Shown piece by piece: positions 17,682 to 25,805 of a DNA stretch of 64,000 nt; position 1 is the stretch's first letter, and every line of letters starts with the position of its first letter. The stretch comes from SG8-4 sp964598225 (lineage in GTDB: Bacteria; Planctomycetota; Phycisphaerae; Sedimentisphaerales; Anaerobacaceae). The DNA lies in assembly GCA_964598225.1 (NCBI GenBank), contig CAZRBG010000001.1, positions 1 through 64,000 of the forward strand, in the 5' to 3' direction. Made by a program: the position numbers and the translations under genes. The notes under the pieces were generated by a model. That model ran no database searches. It worked only from the letters and a program-made list of their open reading frames with translations, and was not told the origin of the DNA.

Positions 17682-19715
17682 ATGAATCGACAGAGAATGA
17701 TCGCTATAACTTTTTGTGCGTGCTTTGCGCTCAGTACTGCCGGATCGGCCGGCCAAGACCTGCGGGTCCTGCCAGAAAAGTTCGATGGCGTCAAGCCGGC
17801 AGATATGATGAGCCATTACCTGCACGGTCTGGCCCAAACTCAGTTCGCCCACTGGAAAAAACGCTACGAAAAGCTCAAAACGCCGGAGCAGATCGACGAA
17901 TATCAAAAACGTCTGCGTAATAAGTTCATTGAAGCAATCGGCGGCCTTCCCGAGCGCACGTCGCTGAATCCCCAAATCACCGGCGTGGTTCGCCGCGACG
18001 GGTACAAAGTCGAAAAAGTCACCTTCGAGAGCCAGCCGAAGCACTACGTCTCGGCGGTATTGTTCCTTCCCGACGCTCCGAAACACAAACCGCCGTATCC
18101 CGGCGTGCTCGTGCCGTGCGGACACAGTTTTAACGGCAAGGCAAGTGACGCCTATCAGAGCATGGGGGCTTTCCTGGCCCTCAACGGAATAGCGGGGCTC
18201 GTCTTCGATCCCATCGACCAGGGCGAGCGCGGACAGATGCTGTCGCACTGGCCGAAGCTGGCCGGCACGCGAGCACATACCATGCTCGGCGTCGGCAGTA
18301 TTCTGCTCGGGCGCAACACCGCGAGATTCGAGGTCTGGGACGGAATGCGAGCAATCGACTACCTGCAATCGCGCGACGAAGTCGATCCCGAGCGTATCGG
18401 CTGTACGGGCAACAGCGGCGGCGGGACGCAGACATCGTACCTGATGTCGCTCGATAATCGCATTGTCGCCGCGGCACCAAGCTGCTACATCACGAGCTTC
18501 GAACGGCTGCTGGACACAATCGGGCCGCAGGACGCCGAGCAGAACATTCACGGCCAGATTGCGTTCGGGATGGACCATGCAGACTACCTGATGATGCGCG
18601 CCCCGACGCCGATCCTGGTCTGTGCCGCAACCAGAGATTTCTTCGACATAGGCGGCACGTGGAATTCGTTCCGGTATGCAAAGCGACTGTATTCACGGAC
18701 GGGCTTCGCCGAACGTATCGGACTCCTGGAGAACGATGCCAAACACAACTACAACCAACTCCAGCGCCAAGGCGTGGTGCGGTGGATGGCCCGATGGCTA
18801 TTGGGTAAAGACGAACCGATCACAGAGCCCAACATTAAGCTGCTCAGCGACAAGGAAATTCAGTGCACACCCGACGGGCAGGTAATGCGGCTGCCCGGGG
18901 CACGTTCAACTTACGACCTCAATAGAGATTATGAGAAAAAGCTGGCTGAACGGCGAGAAAAGCTGTGGGAAACGGAAGATCGTGCGAAAGTGCTGGATCG
19001 CGTACGCGAAATCGCCGGCATACGCACTCTGCGGGAATTGCGGCAGCCCAGGGTGGTTAACCTCGAAGTCGTGGACCGAAAAGGTTATCGCGTCCGGAAG
19101 ATGATCGTGACGCCCGAGGACGGTGTTCATCTGCCCGCGCTGTTGTTCGAACCGGGATCGGCAGGCCGAACAGTATTGTACATTCACGAAGAAGGCAAGC
19201 AGGCTGATGCCGCGGCGCGCGGGCCGATAGATGATCTGATCGAAAAAGGCCGGCGGGTGTTTACCGTTGACCTGCGGGGCACGGGAGAGACGCAACCAGG
19301 CTCACGGGGGAGCCTCAGTGGCGCTACCGGCCCAGACTGGAAAGAGGTCTTTACGGCTTACCTGCTCGGACGGTCCTACGTCGGGATGCGAGCGGAGGAC
19401 ATACTGGTTTGCGCACGCTTGCTTAAGCAGCAGCATGGAGTCCCGGTTGAGCTGCTCGCCGTCGGCGACGTCGGCGTACCGGCGCTTCACGCGGCGGCTT
19501 TGGAACCGGAGCTTTTTGCCTCAGTCAAGCTGACCCGTTCGCTCCGGGCATGGTCGAACGTGATTGAGCTCGGCCGCTCGATCAATCAACAGGTCAACGC
19601 CGTTCATGGAGCTTTGAGAACATACGATCTGCCTGATTTAGCCGGAACGCTGGGAGACAAGCTGATTATCGAAGAACAGTTGAATGCCCTCGGCGAACCC
19701 GTCCGAGCACGCTAA
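17682..19715 (+). CDS. Secreted alpha/beta-hydrolase, acetyl-xylan-esterase-like, two-domain
   Basis: The 677-residue product begins with a signal peptide (MIAITFCACFALSTAGSAG), so it acts outside the cytoplasm. The first half is an alpha/beta-hydrolase resembling acetyl-xylan esterases and dienelactone hydrolases. It has the oxyanion segment YPGVLVPCGHSFNGK, the nucleophile elbow GCTGNSGGGTQ, a probable acid in CAATRDFFD and a candidate His in NDAKHNYN. The second half (from about residue 450) repeats the fold (MIVTPEDGVHLPALLFEPG, VFTVDLRGTGET), but its elbow reads VGDVGVPAL without a Ser, so it looks inactive. The ATG at 17682 follows GAGGG and starts the signal peptide; an upstream ATG adds only a non-signal extension. 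The substrate is unknown; polysaccharide ester removal is plausible. Confidence 0.8.
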   Translation: MNRQRMIAITFCACFALSTAGSAGQDLRVLPEKFDGVKPADMMSHYLHGLAQTQFAHWKKRYEKLKTPEQIDEYQKRLRNKFIEAIGGLPERTSLNPQITGVVRRDGYKVEKVTFESQPKHYVSAVLFLPDAPKHKPPYPGVLVPCGHSFNGKASDAYQSMGAFLALNGIAGLVFDPIDQGERGQMLSHWPKLAGTRAHTMLGVGSILLGRNTARFEVWDGMRAIDYLQSRDEVDPERIGCTGNSGGGTQTSYLMSLDNRIVAAAPSCYITSFERLLDTIGPQDAEQNIHGQIAFGMDHADYLMMRAPTPILVCAATRDFFDIGGTWNSFRYAKRLYSRTGFAERIGLLENDAKHNYNQLQRQGVVRWMARWLLGKDEPITEPNIKLLSDKEIQCTPDGQVMRLPGARSTYDLNRDYEKKLAERREKLWETEDRAKVLDRVREIAGIRTLRELRQPRVVNLEVVDRKGYRVRKMIVTPEDGVHLPALLFEPGSAGRTVLYIHEEGKQADAAARGPIDDLIEKGRRVFTVDLRGTGETQPGSRGSLSGATGPDWKEVFTAYLLGRSYVGMRAEDILVCARLLKQQHGVPVELLAVGDVGVPALHAAALEPELFASVKLTRSLRAWSNVIELGRSINQQVNAVHGALRTYDLPDLAGTLGDKLIIEEQLNALGEPVRAR

Positions 19716-19733
19716 TGATGGGTTGTCATTAGC

Positions 19734-19812
19734 AAAAAAGCCGGTACAGGCTTTCTGCGATTTCAGGCACCTTCGTGGGTCACAAAATCGCAACCTGCGC
19801 ACCGGCTTCTTT
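19734..19812. terminator. Bidirectional hairpin terminator
   Basis: AAAAAAGCCGGT (19734-19745) pairs with ACCGGCTTCTTT (19801-19812). Inner arms CTGCGATTT and AAAATCGCA also pair, giving a long stem. T-rich runs follow the stem on both strands. It sits between the converging esterase and dnaK genes, the place expected for a two-way terminator. Confidence 0.65.
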
Positions 19813-19901
19813 GCAATTACTATTTTCCATCCCGCTTGTCTGGCAGCGGAAGGAGGAGTCAAGAACCGTTAGCATTCGGTTCCTGTTGTCTCGAATCATT
19901 T

Positions 19902-21845
19902 TCAGCTATCTTTATCTTCGGCCTCGAACTCGGCGTCTATAACATCGCCTGACGGTTTCTTTGCACCCTGCTCCTCGCCCGGAGGTGGAGGCGCCTGCTC
20001 GCCGGGACCGGCTTGTGTTCCCGAGGCGGCCTGCTTCTTGGCGGCTTCCTCGTAGAGAACCTTACCAAGCTCCTGACTGGCATTGCCGACGTTCTCGATA
20101 GCCTTCTTTATCGCATCGGCATCTTCGCCTTTGACCGCTTCTTTGAGGTTATTGACAGCGCTTTCGATGTTGCCTCGCGTCTCGGCGGTGACTTTCTCGC
20201 CGTGCTCTTTAAGCGTCTTTTCGGTCGAGTAAATCAACTGATCCGCCTGATTCTTCAGGTCGACGACTTCGCGTTTCTTCCTGTCTTCCTCGGCGTGCGA
20301 CTCGGCTTCCTGAGTCATCTTGCTGACCTCTTCTTCGCTGAGCCCGGAACTGGACTTGATCTCGATCGACTGCTGCTTGCCGGTCCCCAGGTCCTTGGCC
20401 GAAACGTTCAGAATACCGTTGGCGTCGATATCGAACGCAACCTCGATCTGCGGAACTCCCCGCGGCGCCGGCGGAATATCGGTCAACTGAAATCTGCCCA
20501 GCGTGCGGTTGTCGCGGGCGAACTCGCGCTCACCCTGCAGAACGTGGATATCGACGGTCGTCTGATTGTCGGCGGCGGTCGAGAAGACTTCCTTCTTGCT
20601 CGTCGGAATCGTCGTGTTGCGCTCGATCAGTTTCGTCATTACCCCGCCGAGCGTCTCTACGCCCAGAGAAAGCGGCGTAACGTCCAGCAGCAAAATATCC
20701 TTTACATCGGAATCTCCCGAAAGAACCGCCCCCTGAATCGCGGCGCCTAAGGCCACGACCTCGTCCGGGTTGATGCTCTTGTTCGGATCTTTTCCGAAGA
20801 TGTTCTTGACGATGTCCTGAACCTTCGGGATTCTGGTCGAGCCGCCGACCAGCAATATCTCTGCAATGTCGCCCGCTGAGATTTTCGCGTCGGAAAGCGC
20901 CTTCTGACATGGATCTTTGAGCCTTTCCAGAATCGGCTCTACGAGCGACTCGAACTTGCTGCGGGTAACGGTGATCTGGAGGTGTTTCGGCCCCGAGGCA
21001 TCCGCTGTTACAAACGGCAGGTTTACCGTGCTCTCAAGCTGGGTACTTAACTCGCACTTGGCCTTTTCGGCGGCTTCTTTGAGCCTCTGATGCGCCATCG
21101 GATCGTTTCGAAGATCTATGCCCTCGGTCTTCTTGAACTCGTCGGCGAGGTGATTTATGAGTACCGCGTCGAGATCGTCGCCGCCGAGGTGTGTATCGCC
21201 GTTGGTGCTGAGCACCTCGAAGACGTTGTCGCCGATGTCGAGGATCGAAATATCGAACGTTCCGCCGCCGAAGTCGAAAACCGCGACCTTTTCGTTCTTC
21301 TTCTTCTCCAGTCCGTACGCCAGTGCCGCGGCGGTCGGTTCATTGATGATACGCTCGACCTCGAGCCCGGCTATCTTGCCGGCGTCTTTAGTCGCCTGAC
21401 GCTGGGAATCGTTGAAGTAAGCCGGGACAGTGATAACCGCACTGGTTACCTTCTCGCCGAGATAATCTTCGGCGGTTTTCTTTAGATCCTGGAGGATCAT
21501 CGCCGAGACCTCCGGCGGGGTGTATTTCTTGCCCCGGACGTCAACTTTCACCAGTTCGTCGGCGGCGCCGGTGATGCCGTAGGGGACTATCTTCTCCTCC
21601 TCCGACACCTCATTATGCCGCCGGCCCATGAAGCGTTTAATGGAGAATACCGTGTTTTCGGGGTTCGTTACCTGCTGATGCCGTGCGATCTGGCCCACGA
21701 GCCTTTCGCCCTTATCGGTAAACCCGACAACCGACGGAGTCAGCCGGGAGCCCGACGCATTTATAAGTACTTTCGGCGCCGAACCTTCCATCACGGCAAC
21801 AACCGAATTTGTCGTTCCTAAGTCTATTCCAATTATCTTAGCCAT
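19902..21845 (-). CDS. dnaK: Chaperone DnaK (Hsp70)
   Basis: This ATP-dependent chaperone binds hydrophobic segments of unfolded proteins with DnaJ and GrpE. The 647 residues have the expected signatures: IGIDLGTTNS at the N-terminus, VFDFGGGTFDISIL, ILLVGGSTRIPKVQ, and the linker DVTPLSLGVETLGG before the substrate-binding domain (DNQTTVDIHVLQGER). The tail is acidic and ends with KPSGDVIDAEFEAEDKDS, close to the usual DVVDAEF ending. Start at 21845 (GTTATGATTATGGCT) has AAAGGG upstream; a 17-codon open extension is discarded. grpE and dnaJ are not adjacent. A strong sigma-54 promoter lies 47 bases upstream of the ATG. Confidence 0.98.
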   Translation of the reverse strand: MAKIIGIDLGTTNSVVAVMEGSAPKVLINASGSRLTPSVVGFTDKGERLVGQIARHQQVTNPENTVFSIKRFMGRRHNEVSEEEKIVPYGITGAADELVKVDVRGKKYTPPEVSAMILQDLKKTAEDYLGEKVTSAVITVPAYFNDSQRQATKDAGKIAGLEVERIINEPTAAALAYGLEKKKNEKVAVFDFGGGTFDISILDIGDNVFEVLSTNGDTHLGGDDLDAVLINHLADEFKKTEGIDLRNDPMAHQRLKEAAEKAKCELSTQLESTVNLPFVTADASGPKHLQITVTRSKFESLVEPILERLKDPCQKALSDAKISAGDIAEILLVGGSTRIPKVQDIVKNIFGKDPNKSINPDEVVALGAAIQGAVLSGDSDVKDILLLDVTPLSLGVETLGGVMTKLIERNTTIPTSKKEVFSTAADNQTTVDIHVLQGEREFARDNRTLGRFQLTDIPPAPRGVPQIEVAFDIDANGILNVSAKDLGTGKQQSIEIKSSSGLSEEEVSKMTQEAESHAEEDRKKREVVDLKNQADQLIYSTEKTLKEHGEKVTAETRGNIESAVNNLKEAVKGEDADAIKKAIENVGNASQELGKVLYEEAAKKQAASGTQAGPGEQAPPPPGEEQGAKKPSGDVIDAEFEAEDKDS

Positions 21846-21891
21846 AATCATAACCCTTTCGCTAAATTCACATCTCTGTCGGCAATAAATG

Positions 21892-21908
21892 TGCAAAAGC
21901 CGTGCCAG
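21892..21908 (-). promoter_or_regulatory. Sigma-54 (RpoN) promoter of dnaK
   Basis: Read on the minus strand this is CTGGCACGGCTTTTGCA. It matches the YTGGCACG-N4-TTGCW consensus at every defined base, with the required ten bases between GG (-24) and GC (-12). Transcription would begin about 12 bases downstream, leaving a leader of about 35 bases before the dnaK ATG. Enhancer sites for an activator were not identified. Confidence 0.75.
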
Positions 21909-22155
21909 ACCGTCGCCGCCATCGACGTGAATGGCCTAAACCGTTCCAAAACAACGATTTAACCTAAATCGGCCCACATAGCGCAAACTTGACATCCCGG
22001 GTCCCTGTGCCATTTTGGCAGACTGCGAATGCAAGCAAGGACATCAGATTATCTGAATATCAGGTTGTGGTTACCAGGATGACAGGAAATCAGCAAGAGA
22101 GGCAACAACAGCCCCGCGCCGGCACGCACCCGATATCCCGATAACCTGATACCCA
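21909..22155. other. Intergenic region upstream of dnaK
   Basis: No gene is seen. The region separates dnaK from the end of the next minus-strand gene. It should hold any enhancer sites for the sigma-54 promoter. A short near-repeat occurs (GATTATCTGAATATCAGG). No CIRCE-like inverted repeat (TTAGCACTC-N9-GAGTGCTAA) is present. Confidence 0.5.
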
Positions 22156-22719
22156 CTACCTACTGGCCTGATTACCCGATATCGCAACATTTGGTTCAGG
22201 CCATTCGCCTGTCTGCAGGATTTTATCAATTTTCTCGTCGTATGCCGGCCCCTGTCGGTATTTGTGATCGTAGTACCACAGGCCGGGAAGAAGCTCTCTG
22301 TTGCCGAAGCGGAAATGACCGCTCGGTCTGCTGAAACCTTGCGGATATATCTTGACGCCGAAATTTACCAGACCTTCCTGCATGTGCAGGACTATGTAGC
22401 CGTTGAGATTTATGAGGACCGCATGTGGCCTGAGTTTGCGGATAACTCGTGGTATCGGCATTATCCGCGATGTCGGAATTCCGTCGATATGTACAGGCCG
22501 ACCGACGGCATACCGCATGAGGTCTTTCGGCGCCTTGCTCAGCATTTCCCTACCGGCTTGCAACAGGGCTTCATGGTCGGTCTGACACAAAAGCCGAACC
22601 CGCCGAGCCTCTGGAGAATCGTCGGGAGGATTCAGAATCAAAAAGCCATAAACGGCAATCAAACCAACAACCACTATAATGAGAGCCAACTTCTTGACAT
22701 GTAATTTACGCGCCGTCAC
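22156..22719 (-). CDS. Unknown membrane-anchored protein
   Basis: I do not recognise this 187-residue protein. Residues 9-29 (KKLALIIVVVGLIAVYGFLIL) form one transmembrane segment and the rest would lie outside the cytoplasm. Notable features are one or two cysteines early (LLCQTD), a basic HIDGIPTSRIMPIP segment and an aromatic C-terminal part (LLPGLWYYDHKYR). The start is GTG, chosen because GGAG lies eight bases before it. It follows the next minus-strand gene by about 24 bases and is probably in its operon; both products would be exported. Confidence 0.7.
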   Translation of the reverse strand: MTARKLHVKKLALIIVVVGLIAVYGFLILNPPDDSPEARRVRLLCQTDHEALLQAGREMLSKAPKDLMRYAVGRPVHIDGIPTSRIMPIPRVIRKLRPHAVLINLNGYIVLHMQEGLVNFGVKIYPQGFSRPSGHFRFGNRELLPGLWYYDHKYRQGPAYDEKIDKILQTGEWPEPNVAISGNQASR

Positions 22720-22743
22720 GCTTATAGCTCCGCTCCAGCCCTT

Positions 22744-24153
22744 TCACTTATTGACCTTGAATTCGAGTGAAAGCCCGCCTTGTCTCTGAAATACTTCGTC
22801 CGGGCAGATCAGCACAAAAGCGTCATCTGCCCGTTCGTATCTGAAAGGCTGACCGGTAAACGGATCCTTTGGAGAATCATCCGGAAATTCTTCTGGCAAC
22901 CGCCCCGTTCGTGCATGAATGAGTAAGATTTCGATTGCCGACATGATGGCGCTAAAATAGGCTTTGTGCCGAACGTGGATTTTGTATACTCGCAACAGCA
23001 CATCAGAGCCCGGCATTAGCATCATTCGGGTTACGCCGATATCACCATGTTCCGACTCGAGGTTGCTGGCCAAATTTTCTATTTGGGTACGTTTCTGTTC
23101 ATAAGTAATCTTACTATCTATCACCTGGATAGCTGAATTTAAAAAGGCAGCGTACGGCTTTTCAGCCAGTGCGATGAACTTTTCGTCCGTCATAGCCTGA
23201 ATCTTCTGTCGCGCAGCATCATCAGGAGCTTTTTCCATAAATTCATCTCTGACATAATTCAGTACCTTCCTGTTCGCGTGCAGTGTATGAATTGTGATTT
23301 CGAAATCCCTATTCATTACGTTAACAAACGATTGAGAGGATACCTTTCGGGCGGCAAGTTCATGTTTGAGCCACGTCAAGGTTTCTTCATTCGGCTTCAC
23401 GCTGGTTAAAAGAAATCGAACACCGCTGAGTGCGAGAGAATCGACAGCAATCGACATTAAATATAGGTTCTGGTTGCTGTCACCCACGTGTTTCGCAAAC
23501 CATCTAATCATCAGGCATCGCTCGAATGCCGCTCGATGTTCTCCGTCGGCGTCAAGACGCAGAGCGTCGGCTCGAAGAAGAAAAGCAAGTTGTCTTATCT
23601 CCGGCGATTGAGGTGCTCTGCGACCATATCCCCGCGAATACATGATTCCCCAATCACATTCATCTATTTCAGAGGCAATCTCGGCCATTTCGATCGCATG
23701 ACGACAGCTTTTCAGATATCTCCTCAATTTCGTGTTGGGATCCTCTCCTCGCAGGTTCTTCTGACGTTCGCGCAATCGGAGGAGTGTTTTTTCTTCGTAC
23801 GAGTATGGCTCAAAATTCATATCATACTCTGTACAGGGGCTTAGTTCGTTGGGCTCGACATCACGATTCTTGATCGCTTCTTCAAGTTCGGCTATCCTTT
23901 CGTCAATGTTTGTATATCCATCAAGTTCACCACCTTGCAGGATTGCACTGATCTCATCGAGTCTATTACTGTAGGCAAGCTCCTTTTCGACTTCATCAGC
24001 CTCCGGCCGGAGCAAAAATGCCTGATAATAGAGCAAACCGGCGTTGTCCGGATCCGGCGGCAATGTCGAGGCTTGCGCCCAAATACCACAAAATGCGATT
24101 AAGCCTGAAAGCAGCCAGAATTTAGGCATATTTCGGCCGTTCTTATGATTCAT
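22744..24153 (-). CDS. Unknown secreted protein, planctomycete-type
   Basis: This protein of about 469 residues has a signal peptide (FWLLSGLIAFCGIWAQAS). The mature start PPDPDNAGLLYYQAFLLRPE recalls a group of exported proteins common in Phycisphaerae. The body is helical and charged, with an ERQKNLRGEDPNTKLRRYL segment and a HANRKVLNYV segment. The C-terminus (GRLPEEFPDDSPKDPFTGQP, then FRYERADDAFVL) resembles the tail of many planctomycete proteins containing the phrase 'DPFTGKPFRY'. I choose the second ATG (24153) because AAAGAGG lies six bases before it and runs into the first ATG at 24159. No catalytic motif is seen. It is followed by the membrane-anchored unknown gene. Confidence 0.75.
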   Translation of the reverse strand: MNHKNGRNMPKFWLLSGLIAFCGIWAQASTLPPDPDNAGLLYYQAFLLRPEADEVEKELAYSNRLDEISAILQGGELDGYTNIDERIAELEEAIKNRDVEPNELSPCTEYDMNFEPYSYEEKTLLRLRERQKNLRGEDPNTKLRRYLKSCRHAIEMAEIASEIDECDWGIMYSRGYGRRAPQSPEIRQLAFLLRADALRLDADGEHRAAFERCLMIRWFAKHVGDSNQNLYLMSIAVDSLALSGVRFLLTSVKPNEETLTWLKHELAARKVSSQSFVNVMNRDFEITIHTLHANRKVLNYVRDEFMEKAPDDAARQKIQAMTDEKFIALAEKPYAAFLNSAIQVIDSKITYEQKRTQIENLASNLESEHGDIGVTRMMLMPGSDVLLRVYKIHVRHKAYFSAIMSAIEILLIHARTGRLPEEFPDDSPKDPFTGQPFRYERADDAFVLICPDEVFQRQGGLSLEFKVNK

Positions 24154-24334
24154 TTTCATCCTCTTTCCGCCTTTCTATATGCATGGGTACAGAGATCATT
24201 ACAAACCAAATATTCATGTCAATACTGAACTTGTATTGATTAGAACCTGCTCGCGTCGTTTCAATATTATATACGCACGAGACGTCGAAATAAATCAAAA
24301 AAAGGCCGTAAACGTTTTGTATGGAGTTCTCTTA

Positions 24335-24646
24335 ATGGCTCAGACCAAATTCGTACTTCTGAACACCAGACAGCCCCTTTGTGAAGCCGAAATCGGCCCG
24401 AAAGCAATAAGCCTTGTCCGGTTGAGCCGATCAGGTCTTGCGGTGCCTCCGGGCCTTTGCATAACGGCGTCCATTTTCCGCGCACATCTGGAGTGCAACA
24501 AGCTCCCGGCTTGGCTCAGATCGCATGTTCAAGAACTCGCAGAAGCGAGTCCCGATGTCAGAGAGTCGCTTCTTTCAGATTTTAGGCAGGCTATCATCGC
24601 GGCCCCTCTGGCCGAGCAAACCAGGCGTGAAGTGGAGAGTCTTTAA
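24335..24646 (+). pseudogene. PEP-synthase/PPDK N-terminal fragment, decayed
   Basis: The 103-residue product matches the beginning of the pyruvate phosphate dikinase/PEP synthase ATP-binding domain: IGPKAISLVRLSRSGLAVPP and GLCITASIFRAHL. Intact enzymes have 700-900 residues. The frame stops with TAA after REVESL. Beyond that stop the same frame still reads RELGADCIAVS, like the continuing domain (GADCIAVRSSAT in relatives), until a palindromic repeat at 24689 ends the similarity. The start at 24335 has GGAG eight bases upstream. I read it as the remains of a gene cut short; expression of the short peptide is possible but a function is unlikely. Confidence 0.65.
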
Positions 24647-24688
24647 CGGGAACTCGGCGCTGATTGCATTGCGGTTTCATTAAAAGGA

Positions 24689-24716
24689 TGTCATTTCTGC
24701 CTTCGCAGGAATGACA
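24689..24716. repeat. Family B palindromic repeat (GTCATTCC-type)
   Basis: TGTCATTTCTGCC-TTCG-CAGGAATGACA is a near-perfect palindrome of the same family as 57231-57299. It directly follows the last recognisable codons of the PEP-synthase fragment. Confidence 0.7.
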
Positions 24717-24745
24717 ATAAGCAGCGGGTTGCCCATCCTGCAATC

Positions 24746-25069
24746 TCACGGCTGGTCTGCGGAGCCTGGACTCTTGGGTTGGCCCTGTTCCACGAGCTTT
24801 CCCGTGTTCTCGGCGATACGGAACAGCACGATAATTACTTCGAGCCATATACGGGCACCTAACACATACAGCAAGAAAGCAATCGGCGCTGCTATAAGCG
24901 CAAGCAAACCAGGCCCCACTCCGCGGGACATGCCCGAGATAAGTATCCCTATCGCGAACACGCCGGAGATAACAATAGCCAGCACGAAGAGGACTTTTAT
25001 GATGCGAGTTGTTACGAACTCGGTGAACGACAGGTCGAAAAGACCGGCAAAGAATCCTTTGTTATCCAT
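24746..25069 (-). CDS. DUF4282 membrane protein
   Basis: The 107-residue product starts MDNKGFFAGLFDLSFTEFVT and has two long hydrophobic segments (IIKVLFVLAIVISGVFAIGI and LLALIAAPIAFLLYVLG). They are followed by RIWLEVIIVLFRIAENTGKL. This two-helix pattern with a conserved WLE/R tail fits the DUF4282 family, small inner-membrane proteins of unknown role. AAGGAG lies before the ATG at 25069; a longer frame upstream overlaps the next gene and is discarded. It lies 25 bases downstream of the DUF3147 gene. Confidence 0.8.
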   Translation of the reverse strand: MDNKGFFAGLFDLSFTEFVTTRIIKVLFVLAIVISGVFAIGILISGMSRGVGPGLLALIAAPIAFLLYVLGARIWLEVIIVLFRIAENTGKLVEQGQPKSPGSADQP

Positions 25070-25094
25070 TTTGTCACTCCTTTCTACAATTGAT

Positions 25095-25427
25095 TTATCT
25101 AAGCAGCCATTGGTGCACGAACGCCGCAGCCAGCCAGACCGCCGAACCGGCACAGAGTGCGATCCAGAGCGGCAGGCGCTTGTAAAAGCAAATGTAAGCA
25201 GCGAGAAAGAACAATATACTCGGCACTATGCCAAATACCGCCCCCTTCGTGTAACCGGTCATCAGCTTCAAGTTGCCCGGATTGTCCAGGTACAGCCAGA
25301 TCAGAACGATCAGGCCCGTCAGGGGCATCACGGCTATCAATCCCGCCAGCGTAGGCAGCTTTTTGCCTATCGCGGCGCAAAGACTGATGATGCAAACACT
25401 AATCAGCAGCTTGACGATAAATCGCAC
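25095..25427 (-). CDS. DUF3147 membrane protein
   Basis: This protein of 110 residues is almost entirely hydrophobic, with four predicted transmembrane helices. LAGLIAVMPLTGLIVLIWLY followed by LDNPGN is characteristic of DUF3147 proteins. The function is unknown. It is directly upstream of the DUF4282 gene on the same strand, so the two are probably co-expressed. Confidence 0.78.
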   Translation of the reverse strand: MRFIVKLLISVCIISLCAAIGKKLPTLAGLIAVMPLTGLIVLIWLYLDNPGNLKLMTGYTKGAVFGIVPSILFFLAAYICFYKRLPLWIALCAGSAVWLAAAFVHQWLLR

Positions 25428-25805
25428 ACTAAACTCCCGGCTTAATTTAGTCCCATATTATTCTTTCAGTCCGGCGTCACTTACGTCAATAGGCTTTGTG
25501 TCAAACTTTATGACGGGCGAACCGGCTGCAAATCGCGTCACACCTTAATCATACTCGGTCATCAGCCGATCGTCCAGTTCTTATCGTCTGACTCAAACCG
25601 TACGAAGCCGGTCGCCCCGTGGTTCTTTAGTTTCTTAAACTTTACTTGGCCTTTTGCAACGGATAGAGCGATGGGATAGAATTTCCCGCAGTTCTTCTTT
25701 CAGTCGGGGACAACTTTGTCGTGACCGGAAGCAACATTGATGTGTGGCTCTGTTGTTTAACGGCCACATTCAATGACTCATACTTCTTGATATGCTTTGT
25801 CCGTT
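25428..25805. other. Intergenic region with a possible gene remnant (minus strand 25562-25699)
   Basis: No complete gene is seen in these 378 bases. On the minus strand, 25699 down to 25562 reads as 45 codons ending in TGA. The text is protein-like (NCGKFYPIALSVAKGQVKF, then GATGFVRFESDDKNWTIG), but it has no start codon and is preceded by an in-frame stop. It may be the C-terminal remnant of a lost gene. The remainder shows nothing recognisable. Confidence 0.3.

Noticed and set aside
21988..22015. CTTGACA followed after 13 bases by TGCCATTT, resembling a sigma-32 promoter
   Set aside because: It is on the plus strand, pointing away from dnaK, and no plus-strand gene follows.
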